Shown piece after piece: positions 19,510-28,800 of a stretch of 64,000 nucleotides of DNA. Within the stretch, counting starts at the first letter, position 1. Each line of letters starts with the position of its first letter. This DNA is from Haloarcula mannanilytica. Its GTDB lineage: Archaea > Halobacteriota > Halobacteria > Halobacteriales > Haloarculaceae. The DNA is taken from NCBI RefSeq assembly GCF_005406125.1, contig NZ_BIXZ01000005.1, positions 1-64,000 on the forward strand, in the 5' to 3' direction. The notes under the pieces were generated by a model. That model did no database searches and was not told where the DNA came from. It worked only from the letters and a program-made list of their open reading frames with translations. The position numbers were made by a program, and so were the translations under genes.

Positions 19510-20157
19510 ATGACAGACGAGACGGTCCACGAGTCACAGGAGAAGCGAAGTCGAAGAGGAATCGCGTCGTATTTCCGGCGGTTGGCGAACAGGCTCAGCA
19601 GCGGCGAGCCAGCCCCGGCAGACGAGGAACAGACTGTGACGGTCGATCCGCCGGCGGAGGCGGATTTCGAGGTCGAGGTCGAGCGCCAGGACGGCACGGT
19701 CAGCCTCGAAATCGACATGGAGTGGGACGAAGCGGAGGGAGGGGTCGAAACCGATGTCGTTGCGAGCAAAGCCACGTTCGAGGTGTACGAGGACAGCGCC
19801 GAACAGTACCGCTGGCGGCTTCGTCACGACAACGGGAACATCATCGCGGATGGCGGCGAGGGCTACGCCTCCAAGCAGAAGGCCAAACAGGGGCTGGAAA
19901 GCGTCAAGGACAACGCGCCCGGCGCGTATGTCGTTGACGAATCGAAAGACGAGGCCGCGCCCGACGAGGGCGGCAGCAAGGCGACGTTCGAACTGTTCAA
20001 AGACAGCGAAGACAAGGCTCGCTGGCGGCTCCGCCACGACAACGGGGAGATCATCGCGGACTGCGGTCAGGGCTACTCCTCCAAACAGAAGGCCAAGCAA
20101 GGGCTGGAAAGCGTCAAGTCGAACGCCCGCGGGGCAGCCGTCGAAGAGACGGACTAA
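19510..20157 (+). CDS. Tandem DUF1508 (YegP/HVO_2922-like) protein
   Basis: The 215-residue protein has a charged N-terminus with an amphipathic segment (RRGIASYFRRLANRLSS) and an acidic linker. Two DUF1508 units follow (about 98-150 and 165-212), each with the signature YRWRLRHDNGNIIADGGEGYASK and KAKQGLESVK. DUF1508 forms a small alpha/beta fold of unknown role. The ATG at 19510 is preferred over an upstream in-frame start because a TATA-like ATTATTTGTTA lies 26 nt before it. Confidence 0.8.
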   Translation: MTDETVHESQEKRSRRGIASYFRRLANRLSSGEPAPADEEQTVTVDPPAEADFEVEVERQDGTVSLEIDMEWDEAEGGVETDVVASKATFEVYEDSAEQYRWRLRHDNGNIIADGGEGYASKQKAKQGLESVKDNAPGAYVVDESKDEAAPDEGGSKATFELFKDSEDKARWRLRHDNGEIIADCGQGYSSKQKAKQGLESVKSNARGAAVEETD

Positions 20158-20239
20158 CGGGTTTCGAGCCGAGACGGTTTTCAGCGGATAGATCGCGCGC
20201 TGGGGAAGCGTTTAGTCTCGGGCACGCGTGCGAGCCGAC

Positions 20240-20572
20240 ATGACCTGCATAGGGTTCCTCTCGGTCGCACCAGTCATCGAAGGCAGCATGTCGTCGTACG
20301 TCGCCGACGCTGTGGCGGCCCTAGAGGCGTTCGATGTCGAGTATGAGACGACGCCGATGGGGACCATCATCGAAGCGGAGGACAGCAAGGAATTGTTTGC
20401 GGCCACCCACGCCGCCCACGAGGCCGTCGGCGAGCAGACCGACCGCGTGAGCACGTTCCTGAAAGTCGACGACAAGCGGACCGTCGACCAACAGGCGCGG
20501 GACAAAGTCGACGCCGTCGAGGAGCATCTGGGCCGGGAGGCCAGAAGCGGCGCGGCCGAAGGCGGCAATTAA
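20240..20572 (+). CDS. MTH1187-family (DUF77) thiamine-binding-like protein
   Basis: This protein of 110 residues starts MTCIGFLSVAPVIEG and belongs to the MTH1187/YkoF-like family of small ferredoxin-like proteins, some of which bind thiamine. The pattern of V-x-P-x-x-x-G followed by YETTPMGTIIE and an AVGEQTDRVSTFLKVDDK end fits. A GTG four codons upstream is possible, but a TATA-like GCGTTTAGTC near 20208-20217 is spaced for leaderless start at the ATG. Confidence 0.8.
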   Translation: MTCIGFLSVAPVIEGSMSSYVADAVAALEAFDVEYETTPMGTIIEAEDSKELFAATHAAHEAVGEQTDRVSTFLKVDDKRTVDQQARDKVDAVEEHLGREARSGAAEGGN

Positions 20573-20596
20573 AGGGGAGGCTGCCAAAGACGGCCC

Positions 20597-21529
20597 ATGG
20601 ACAGTCTCAATCGGATGGCCACGGAACTTGTCGACGAGGCCATCGACTTCGCGGACGAACTCACGATAGACGTACACGCGCTGGAGGGCGACGCCGCGGT
20701 CCTTGATTTCGGCGTCGAGGTCCCCGGCGCTGTCGAAGCCGGGATGCTGCTCGCGGAGATCCAGACAGCAGGGCTGGCAACGGTCCAGTCCACGATGGAC
20801 ACCGTCGACGGCGCGCCGCTGAACCACGTCGAACTGTCGACGGACCACCCGGCGCTGGCCCTGCTGTGCTCACAGAAGGGTGGCTGGGAACTGGCCGTCG
20901 ACGACTTCGAGGCGCTCGGAAGCGGGCCCGCACGCGCGCTCGTCGCCGAGGAGGAAGCGTTCCAGCGCATCGGCTACCGCGAGGACGCCGACTTCGCCGT
21001 GCTGGCTCTGGAGACCGACGAACTGCCGGACGAAGCCGTCGCCAGCCAGGTCGCAGAGCGCACCGGCGTCCCCGAGACGGGCGTGTTCCTGCCGTCGTTC
21101 GCAACGGCGAGTGTCACCGGGAGCGTCGTCGCCGCGGCACGGGCCGCCGAATTGGCCGTCTTCCGGCTGGCCGAACTCGGCTTCGACCCGGTGTCGGTGC
21201 TGTCAGCCAGCGGTCGCGCCCCGGTCGCGCCGGTCGCTGGCGACGAGGCGACCGCGATGGCTCGGACGACGGACGCACTCGCCTACGGTAGCGAGGTACA
21301 TCTCACCGTCGACGAATCCTTCGACCGCTTCAATGAGATCCCGTCCGTCGCAGCCGAAAAATACGGCGAGCCGCTGGAAGGCGTCTTCGAGGACGTGGAC
21401 TGGGACTTCGCAGAACTCCCGGTCGAACTGTTCGGCCCGGCCGCGGTGACCATCAATGTCGTCGGCGGCGACACGCACGTGGTCGGTGAGACGAGCGAAG
21501 ACGTGCTGGCCGAAAGCTTCGGCCTGTAA
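20597..21529 (+). CDS. mch: Methenyltetrahydromethanopterin cyclohydrolase
   Basis: The 310-residue protein matches Mch (EC 3.5.4.27), which interconverts methenyl- and formyl-tetrahydromethanopterin. In non-methanogenic halophiles it probably serves folate-type one-carbon metabolism. Diagnostic blocks are VEVPGAVEAGMLLAEIQTAGLA, AFQRIGYREDADFAVLALE, and DALAYGSEVHLTV with the closing VNVVGGDTH-type loop (INVVGGDTHVVGE). A TATA-like CAATTAAAG lies 26 nt before the ATG. Confidence 0.92.
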   Translation: MDSLNRMATELVDEAIDFADELTIDVHALEGDAAVLDFGVEVPGAVEAGMLLAEIQTAGLATVQSTMDTVDGAPLNHVELSTDHPALALLCSQKGGWELAVDDFEALGSGPARALVAEEEAFQRIGYREDADFAVLALETDELPDEAVASQVAERTGVPETGVFLPSFATASVTGSVVAAARAAELAVFRLAELGFDPVSVLSASGRAPVAPVAGDEATAMARTTDALAYGSEVHLTVDESFDRFNEIPSVAAEKYGEPLEGVFEDVDWDFAELPVELFGPAAVTINVVGGDTHVVGETSEDVLAESFGL

Positions 21530-21537
21530 TCTGGACC

Positions 21538-22035
21538 GTGCGCTACAAGGTCGCGCCGCCGGCCCGCCCGATCTCGTTTCTGCGGACCGCCCGCGAAGCG
21601 ATCCCGCTGGTCCCCGACAGCGAGGCCGATTGCTGTCGATCTATTCAGACCGCGACGGACGTGTCCGACCGCGAAACGGCTCGGGAGTATCTGGTGTTCC
21701 TGCAGGCGCTTGGGCTGGTCGCTGAGAGCGACCGAGGGTATTACCGGGCGAGAGCGGACATCGACCGGGCGGCTCTCGCTGCGGCGTTCGAGGACTCGGT
21801 TTTCGGCGTCGACGTGCTACTGGCCGCTCTCGGTTCGGAGGCAATAGACGCCGACACTGCGTTCGAAGCGATCCGGGACGAGATTCCCCGCTGGGAGCGA
21901 GAGCGTCACGTCGACTGGGAAGCCGTCTGGCGGGTGCGTGTCACGAACCTGCTGGAATGGGCGGTGCTGTTCGAACTTGTAGAAACAACGGCTGGCGGCT
22001 ACCGGCAATCGACCGGAGACGGCACGAACCGGTGA
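21538..22035 (+). CDS. Haloarchaeal hypothetical, winged-helix-like
   Basis: The 165-residue protein starts with GTG 8 nt after mch, so it probably shares its transcript. The N-terminal 70 residues (REAIPLVPDSEADCCRSIQTATDVSDRETAREYLVFLQALGLVAESDRGYYR) look like a winged helix, and the rest is helical with a conserved-looking WEAVWRVRVTNLLEWAVLFELV end. It resembles haloarchaeal proteins of unknown function. A role next to mch is guesswork. Confidence 0.7.
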   Translation: MRYKVAPPARPISFLRTAREAIPLVPDSEADCCRSIQTATDVSDRETAREYLVFLQALGLVAESDRGYYRARADIDRAALAAAFEDSVFGVDVLLAALGSEAIDADTAFEAIRDEIPRWERERHVDWEAVWRVRVTNLLEWAVLFELVETTAGGYRQSTGDGTNR

Positions 22036-22061
22036 GCTGTGAGACCGGAAACAGCGGGCCG

Positions 22062-23693
22062 CTACGTCGCCGGGTCGATGTCGGTGACGGTCCCGACGCC
22101 TTTCGAACTCCCTTCGCGGAAGACGAACTTCTGTCCTTCCTCGACGAGATAGGAGCGGAATTTGAACCGGACGCGGGTCTTGCCGGCGTCGCCCGGGAGC
22201 AACTGTCCGCCCTCCGGATAAAAGGCCGCGGCCTCGCTGACTGTTTCGAGGTGGACCACAGGCTCGTAGCCGTCGCCGATGCGGGTCGGGTGGTTCAACA
22301 CCATCACCTCGGCCTCGAACTCTCGGACGGGCGAGGGGTCGGCGTCGCTCGGTAGCAAGACCATCCCGCGCTCGATGTCCGGTTCGCGGACGCCTTTCAG
22401 CGCGATGCCGACGATGCGACCGGCCTTGGCCTCGTCGACCCGATGGTAGTGCATCTCGATAGACCGAACCTCGACCTCGCGGAAGCTCCCGTCCTGCATC
22501 GGCCCGAGCAAGAGTTCATCGCCGGCTTCGACCTCGCCGGATTTGATGGTGCCCGACGCGACCGCGCCGACGCCCTGAACGTTGTACGTCCGGTCGACGT
22601 ACATGCGGAACTCGCCCACTTCGCCGGCGGTCTTGGGCAGCGCCTCGAACATCTCGTCTAAGTCGTCCAGGCCCTCCTTCGTGACGGCGCTGGTGGTGAC
22701 GACGGGGACAACAGTCTCGGAAATCTCGTCGATGGCCGTGTCGACACCGTGACGTTCGACCCGGAGCGGCGTCTTGTCGACCTCCCGCAGTGCCTGCTCG
22801 ACGTTGCGCTCGACCTCGGCGGCCCGTGTCTCGTCGACAAGGTCGCGTTTCGTGATGGCGACAATCGTCGGAAGGTCCGTTGCCAGCAGGATGCCGAGGT
22901 GTTCCCGCGTCGTCTCGGTCACGCCGTCGTCGGCCGCGACAGTCAGGAGGCCGTAATCGAGCTTCTGGCCGACGAGGCCGCGGATCGTCGTCCGGAGCCA
23001 CGGCTCGTGGCCGACGGTATCAACGAAGGAGACGAGGCGGTCGGACTCCTCGACGACCCGCGCCCGGTCGTCTTTCCGATGCGGATTGTCCATGCGGATC
23101 GGCTCGCCGCCCTCGTCGAAGCCGTAGACGCCGTAGGAGAGGTCAGCGGACAGCCCCCGCTCGACCTCGTGTGGCTGTACGTCTAGGAAGCCGCGGGTCC
23201 CGCCTTCGCCGTCGTCGGCGTCGCCAGTGACCAGCGACCCCACGAGCGTGGATTTGCCGTGGTCGACGTGGCCGGCGGTACCGACGACGATGTGGTCATC
23301 GTCTGCGAGGACCGACCCCTCCGAGACCGTCGCAACACCCACGATACCGTCTGTGTCCGCCGACCCGTTCTCGGATACGCCGTCGACACCCCACGTTTTG
23401 ACATCCTCGATGTGTGCGCCAGCTTCCTCTGCCAGCAGGCTAAGTACATCCATCGACTCCGAGAACTCCGTTGGCGAGATGCCAGCGAGACCGCCGTCGT
23501 CGGTGACGCCGACGACGTACGTTGCCTCCCCATCCCCGGAGAGAACGCGGTGGCGAAGCTGTGCCGCGAGGGATTCGAGTCGCCCCTCGGACAGGTGGAG
23601 GTTCTCGGTGAGCCGTTCTTTGAACTCGACGCTGCCGCCCTCCCGCTCGCCGCGGTCAAGCGCGCGACGGAGGACAGCCCGGTCGGGGCTCAT
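22062..23693 (-). CDS. GTPBP1-like translational-type GTPase
   Basis: The 543-residue protein has an N-terminal domain (1-135), then an EF-Tu-type G domain with G1 GHVDHGKS (141-148), DTVGHE (G3) and TKRDL (G4), then beta-barrel domains 2 and 3 (YNVQGVGAVASGTIKSGEV; TRVRFKFRSYLVEEGQKFVFREG). This is the GTPBP1/GTPBP2-like group in archaea. Human GTPBP1 acts in elongation and mRNA decay, but the archaeal role is not established. It lies 19 nt or more from a convergent neighbour and has its own promoter. Confidence 0.88.
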   Translation of the reverse strand: MSPDRAVLRRALDRGEREGGSVEFKERLTENLHLSEGRLESLAAQLRHRVLSGDGEATYVVGVTDDGGLAGISPTEFSESMDVLSLLAEEAGAHIEDVKTWGVDGVSENGSADTDGIVGVATVSEGSVLADDDHIVVGTAGHVDHGKSTLVGSLVTGDADDGEGGTRGFLDVQPHEVERGLSADLSYGVYGFDEGGEPIRMDNPHRKDDRARVVEESDRLVSFVDTVGHEPWLRTTIRGLVGQKLDYGLLTVAADDGVTETTREHLGILLATDLPTIVAITKRDLVDETRAAEVERNVEQALREVDKTPLRVERHGVDTAIDEISETVVPVVTTSAVTKEGLDDLDEMFEALPKTAGEVGEFRMYVDRTYNVQGVGAVASGTIKSGEVEAGDELLLGPMQDGSFREVEVRSIEMHYHRVDEAKAGRIVGIALKGVREPDIERGMVLLPSDADPSPVREFEAEVMVLNHPTRIGDGYEPVVHLETVSEAAAFYPEGGQLLPGDAGKTRVRFKFRSYLVEEGQKFVFREGSSKGVGTVTDIDPAT

Positions 23694-23798
23694 ATCCCCC
23701 CGTTACCGTGGGGCAGACATAAGCCTTCCCCGGATTTTCGCCTCCAGAGCACTCCTGAATCCGGTGGCTGAGTGTGTCTCTCACAGTAGTATTCGGAC

Positions 23799-23811
23799 GG
23801 ATATTTATACG
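23799..23811 (-). promoter_or_regulatory. Strong TATA box upstream of the GTPase gene
   Basis: On the minus strand CGCGTATAAATATCC is the best TATA match in this area. It is about 108-118 nt before the GTPase ATG, implying a leader of roughly 80 nt, which is unusual in haloarchaea. Confidence 0.5.
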
Positions 23812-23957
23812 CGATGACGTGGCCAGACCGGCTCGTGGACTGAACTGCCACGCGGGGTTTGGGGTTGCGTGACGCCGCTCCGTGTGTCCACTCGGTCATG
23901 GCGTCACCTGTTTGCTACACCACCTAGCGACTGGTCTGACCGTCCGTCACACGCCCG

Positions 23958-24641
23958 TCACTCCCGGTACGGCGTGACCGCTTCGAGAAACCCGTCACCG
24001 TAGGTCGCGTCGGTCACCCGGTCTGCCCGTTCGCGTGCCGTCTCGTCAGCGTTGGCGACGGCCACGGCCTCCCCAGCCAGGTCAAACATCTGTGCGTCGT
24101 TCACCGAGTCGCCGACCGCCAGAAACTCCGCCGGCTCCAGTTCCAGTTCCGCACACACCGCTTCCAGGCCCGTTCCCTTGTCGACGACCGGGTCCGTCAC
24201 GTGGTAGGCGAAACCTGTGTCGAGAACGACGAGTCCCTGCGCTGCAGCCAGTTCCTCCAGCGGTTCGAGCGGCTGGTCGAGGGACACGACGAGTTCCGTC
24301 TCGCGCCATCGGTTCGCCAGATCGATCTGTCCGAAGCCGAGGTCGTGACCGAGGTTCCGGTAGGCTTCGCCGACCGCAAGCGCCGCTTCGTGGTCGCCTT
24401 CGAATCTGAGCTCGTCGGTGGCTTCGACGAACACGACGCCACCGTTCTCGGCGACAACCGTCCGCTCGATACCGAGAAACTCACAGAGCGCAATCGGGAA
24501 CGGCATCGCCTTCCCGGTCGCGATGACGACGCGTGCGGGCCACTCGCGGAGAACCGGCATGACGCGGGGGTCTATTGCACGGGTCTCGTCGGTCAGCGTC
24601 CCGTCGATATCGACGATAAGGGGCGGCGTGTCGCTGTCCAT
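23958..24641 (-). CDS. pgp: Phosphoglycolate phosphatase (archaeal HAD type)
   Basis: The 227-residue HAD phosphatase starts MDSDTPPLIVDIDGTLTDE, with the nucleophile motif DIDGT (D11) and the C-terminal GDSVNDAQMFDLAG metal-binding motif. The cap and the ATGKAMPF block match archaeal phosphoglycolate phosphatases, which remove phosphate from 2-phosphoglycolate. The exact substrate within this Cof-like group cannot be proven from sequence. Confidence 0.85.
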   Translation of the reverse strand: MDSDTPPLIVDIDGTLTDETRAIDPRVMPVLREWPARVVIATGKAMPFPIALCEFLGIERTVVAENGGVVFVEATDELRFEGDHEAALAVGEAYRNLGHDLGFGQIDLANRWRETELVVSLDQPLEPLEELAAAQGLVVLDTGFAYHVTDPVVDKGTGLEAVCAELELEPAEFLAVGDSVNDAQMFDLAGEAVAVANADETARERADRVTDATYGDGFLEAVTPYRE

Positions 24642-24684
24642 ACGTCGAGATTCGGAGCGGCGGATATGTTGGTGTTGGTTGCGG

Positions 24685-25254
24685 TCAGTCGTCGGTCAAC
24701 GTCTCGTAGGCCGCTTGCACCTGCTTGAACTCCGCCTCGCTTCCGCTGTCGGTGTCGGGATGGACCTCCTTGACTTTCTCCCGGTAGGCCCGCTTGATTG
24801 TGCCCTGGTCGGCGTCCGGGTCGACGCCGAGCCGCTGGTAGGCCTCCGCCGGACTCGGTCCCGAGGACTGGACGCGCTGTCGGCGCTGCCGGCCGCCCGC
24901 TGTCTGGCGGCGTTGTCGCTGTCGCCCCTGCCGACGGCGTTGGCCGCCCTGGGTCGCTCGCGAGCGACGCGCACGGCGGCCGTCCCGCGGCGGTTCCCAC
25001 TCTTCCCGCGGGCCGGCCCCGAACCCGCCCCGGCGGGCGTTCCCCGTGTTCTGTGCGGCCTGTCGCTCCACCCGCTCGTAGAGACGCGCGGCCATCTTCC
25101 CACTGAGATGGTAGTACATGAAATACGTCGACGCGCCGAACATCAGCGCCAGGAAAAGCACCGCGGGATTGACCAGCACCCCCACCGCTGTCAGGACGAC
25201 TGTCAGGACTCCGAACACCGCTGCGATTCCCTTGGTGAGCCCGTCGTACTGCAC
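24685..25254 (-). CDS. Membrane-anchored J-domain protein
   Basis: The 189-residue protein has two membrane segments near the N-terminus (about 8-50), a very Arg/Gln-rich linker (RRQGRQRQRRQTAGGRQRRQ) and a C-terminal J domain (AEAYQRLGVDPDADQGTIKRAYREKVKEVHPD) with the essential HPD tripeptide. J domains stimulate the ATPase of DnaK. The anchor suggests it brings DnaK to the membrane. The basic linker stands out in a halophile proteome. Confidence 0.85.
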   Translation of the reverse strand: MQYDGLTKGIAAVFGVLTVVLTAVGVLVNPAVLFLALMFGASTYFMYYHLSGKMAARLYERVERQAAQNTGNARRGGFGAGPREEWEPPRDGRRARRSRATQGGQRRRQGRQRQRRQTAGGRQRRQRVQSSGPSPAEAYQRLGVDPDADQGTIKRAYREKVKEVHPDTDSGSEAEFKQVQAAYETLTDD

Positions 25255-25466
25255 GCGCTTGCCTTCGGTCCACAGACCCGTAAGCGTCCCGCCTCTCGCT
25301 CCCCCTGCCTGTTTCCCGAGCTCGATAGCGGGGGATCACACCGGAGGCAGAACGGCACGCCCCGAGACACTGGATCGACACCGCACGGGCTGACAGTCCG
25401 GTTCTAGAAAAACCGCAATACAGCGATACGTCTGACGGCGCTATATTGACTCCCTACGTACGGTTA

Positions 25467-25524
25467 GTGAGCGTATATATCCGCACGAAAACCCCCGCTG
25501 GTTTCCACTGGATATCTCGCTCAC
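25467..25524. repeat. Inverted repeat with origin-box-like loop
   Basis: GTGAGCG (25467-25473) pairs with CGCTCAC (25518-25524). Inside, ATATCC (25477-25482) pairs with GGATAT (25510-25515), with a 3x2-nt mismatch between the two stems. The 27-nt centre contains CCCCCGCTGGTTTCCACTGG. Its reverse complement (CCAGTGGAAACCAGCGGGGG) resembles haloarchaeal origin recognition boxes with a G-run. It could be an operator, an RNA hairpin or an Orc1 site. Confidence 0.5.
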
Positions 25525-25804
25525 GTCTGGTGGTTCACGGGGTTGGGTTTTCACTTTCACCCTGGTCTGGACAGTATTAAGGAGAATCAAGTACGTCTAT
25601 TCCGTTGTACGCGACTATCGTTTCACGCGTCGCCAGCACAGATCGACGAGCACCGTAGCCGCGACTCTGGAGATTGCTACGGCCGCCGCCGAATCGCAGA
25701 CAAGAAGGATTAAACGCTATCGATGAATACGTATTCGCCGCCAGAAATGACAGGATCACGGGTAGCTACGACGAGGGGTATTGACCGACAGACGGCCGCT
25801 GTCG

Positions 25805-25812
25805 GGAGGAGG
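25805..25812 (+). promoter_or_regulatory. Shine-Dalgarno sequence of nrdJ
   Basis: GGAGGAGG lies 8 nt before the nrdJ ATG at 25821. This supports a leadered transcript and this start, in contrast to the many leaderless genes nearby. Confidence 0.65.
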
Positions 25813-25820
25813 AGCGGGCG

Positions 25821-28800
25821 ATGAGTAACAGCGACCTTTCCGCCGACGAGATCACGCTGCCGATCAAACGTACCGACGGTGACACGATCGAAGAGCGGCT
25901 CACAGACAACGCCTACCACAACATCCTCCCGGCGCGGTACCTCCGGAAGGACGCCAACGGCGACCTCATCGAGGAGCCCGAAGACCTCTTCGACCGCGTC
26001 GCGAAGAACATCGCACTCGCCGAAGCTGTGTTCGAGGCCGACAAGCAGGGCGTCGACGTACACGTCTCGCCCGACCAGCTGAAACCCGACCACCCGCGCC
26101 GCGACGAACTCGCCGACGAAGTGTTCGGCAAGGGAACGTCCGTCGACGACAATGTCGAGACCGAACTCTCTGTCTACAACGTCAACAAGTTCGCCTACGA
26201 GACGGTCGTGCCGGAACTGCCGGGTAGCGTCCGCGAGCACGTCGAATCGACCGCCGACGCCTTCCAGGAGCAGATGGAGCAGCTCTCCTTTATGCCGAAC
26301 TCGCCGACGCTGATGAACGCCGGCGACGAACTCCAGCAGCTCTCTGCCTGTTTCGTCGACTCGCCCGGCGACGACATCGACGACATCCACCAGACGGCCA
26401 AGGAAGCCGCACAGGTCTTCCAGTCCGGCGGTGGCATGGGCTATGCGTTCTGGAAGCTCCGCCCGTACGGCGACCCCGTCGGCTCAACCGGCGGCATCGC
26501 CTCCGGGCCGATCACGTTCATGCGAACGTATGACCAAATGTGCGAGACCATCGCCCAGGGTGGCGCCCGCCGTGGCGCACAGATGGGTGTCATGCGCGTC
26601 TCTCACCCGGATGTCATCCAGTTCATCCACGCCAAGAACAAGGATGTCTCGCTGGCCGAGACGCTGCGCCTGAACGACCCGGACGACTTCACGCACAACT
26701 CCTTTGCCGAGGCACTGGAGGAAGCCCGCGAACTCATCGACGACGATGGAAAGGTGCCAAAGCACCTCCGCAACGCCGTCGAGGGCCATCTCTCGAACTT
26801 CAACATCTCCGTCGGCGTCACCGACGACTTCATGGAGGCGCTGAAGGCCGGCGAGGAGTTCACCTTCACCAACCCGCGGACGGGCGAGGCCCACATCGTC
26901 ACCGAGGAGACGAAAGAACTGTACGACATGTTCGGCCTCGGCGAGCACGTCGAGGTCGGCGAGGAACTCTCGATCCCGGCCGAGGAACTCTGGGACGACA
27001 TCGTCGAGGGTGCCCACGAGAACGGCGAACCTGGCGTCATCTACCTCGAACGGGTGAACAAGCAGCACTCCTTCGACGTGGAGGAACACCCCGACCACGA
27101 GATTCTCGCGACGAACCCCTGTGGCGAGCAGCCCCTCGAAGAGTACGAGGCCTGTAACCTCGGGCACATCAACCTCTCGACGCTGGCCGCCGAAGACGCC
27201 CCCGACTGGCGCGTCTGGTCGGAGGCACACGCCGACGAGTACGACTCGACGGCCGAAGCCATCGACGCGTTCCTCGAGGACGCCATCGACTGGGACGAGT
27301 TCGACCGTCGTATCGAACTCGGTACCCGCTTCCTCGAAAACGTCGTCACGATGTCCGACTTCCCGGTCGAGAAGATCGAGCAAAAGGTCCGAGAGATGCG
27401 GAAAATCGGCCTCGGTATCATGGGGCTGGCCCAGCTCTACATCCAGCTTGGCGTCGCCTACGGGACCGACGAGGCCAACGAGATCGCCCGGCAGACGATG
27501 CGCCACATCAACCACGGATCCAAGGCCACGAGCCACGAACTCGCCGAGGAACGGGGCGTCTTCACCGAGTGGGAGAACTCCAAGTACGCGAACCCGACGG
27601 ACTACCCCGAGTGGTTCGAGAAGCAGACCGGCGAGAACGCCGAGGACTGGGCGGACGGCTACCCCATCCGCAACCACAACACGACAACCATCGCCCCGAC
27701 CGGGACGACCTCGATGATCGGCAACACGACCGGTGGGTGTGAGCCGATCTACAACGTCGCCTACTACAAGAACGTCTCCGACGACGTGCAGGGCGACGAG
27801 ATGCTCGTGGAGTTCGACGACTACTTCCTCCGAGCGCTAGAGGACAACGACATCGATGTCGAGGCCGTCAAACAGGAGGCCCAAGAGCAGATGGCCAACA
27901 ACGAATTCGACGGCGTCGACGGGCTGACGACCGTGCCCGACGCTATTGGCGAGCTGTTCGTCACCACTGGCGACCTCTCGGCGAAGCAGCACGCCGGCAT
28001 TCAGGTGGCCTGTCAGGAGGGCGTCGACTCCGCTATCTCGAAGACGGTCAACGCGCCAAACGACTCAACTGTCGACGACGCCGCCGAAGTGTTCGAGTAC
28101 ATCTACGACCACGGCGGCAAGGGCGTCACCTACTACCGCGATGGCACCCGGAGCAAGCAGGTGCTGACGACGCGCGCCCAGAACACCGAGTTCTCGGACA
28201 TGGACGCCGACGAGATCGTCGCCCAGATCGAGGAGGTCTTCGGCGGTATCGAAGGCTTCCTCGAAGACGACGCCGTGCAGGCAGCCATCGACGACTCCAT
28301 CGAACAGGTACTCGGTGTCGCCGACGGGGACGCCGAGTACGCCGAGAAACAGACGCGGCCGGACGTGCTCCACGGCGTGACCCAGCGCATCGACACCGGC
28401 TACGGGAAACTCTACGTCAACATCAACGAGGACCCCGACACCGACCGACCGTTCGAGCTGTTCGCCAACATCGGCAACTCCGGTGGCTTCACCGCCTCCT
28501 TCACCGAGGCGCTGGCCAAGACCATCTCGACAGCGCTGCGCTCGGGCGTCGACCCCGAGGAGATCGCCGACGAACTGCAGGGCATCCGGTCGCCGAAGGT
28601 CGCCTGGGACAAGGGCGAGCAGATCCAGTCCATCCCGGACGCCATCGGCACGGCCCTGCGTCGCTACCTCGATGGCGATGTCGACAAGGCCTACCCCGAT
28701 CAGACCACGCTTGAGGAGACGGCCGAGAAAGCCGACGAAGAGACCGAACGCGAGGCCGGAGCCGCCACGCAGACCCAGACCGACGGCGGCGCGGCGGCCG

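Larger units (their letters stand above)
25255..25820. other. Long regulatory gap upstream of nrdJ
   Basis: No gene is supported here. The gap holds a large inverted repeat (25467-25524), A/T-rich stretches, and a TATA-like GGATTAAACG near 25708-25717. A short ORF (25747-25824, 25 codons) ends on the nrdJ start as ATGA. It is far longer than usual haloarchaeal promoters. Confidence 0.6.

Noticed and set aside
23690-23899. 69-codon minus-strand frame before the GTPase gene as a separate gene
   Set aside because: No acidic character or family resemblance, and it overlaps the promoter region and start of the GTPase.
25710-26390. Long minus-strand frame opposite the nrdJ 5' part (and several more inside nrdJ)
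   Set aside because: These are shadows of the highly biased nrdJ codons. nrdJ matches a known enzyme over its full length.
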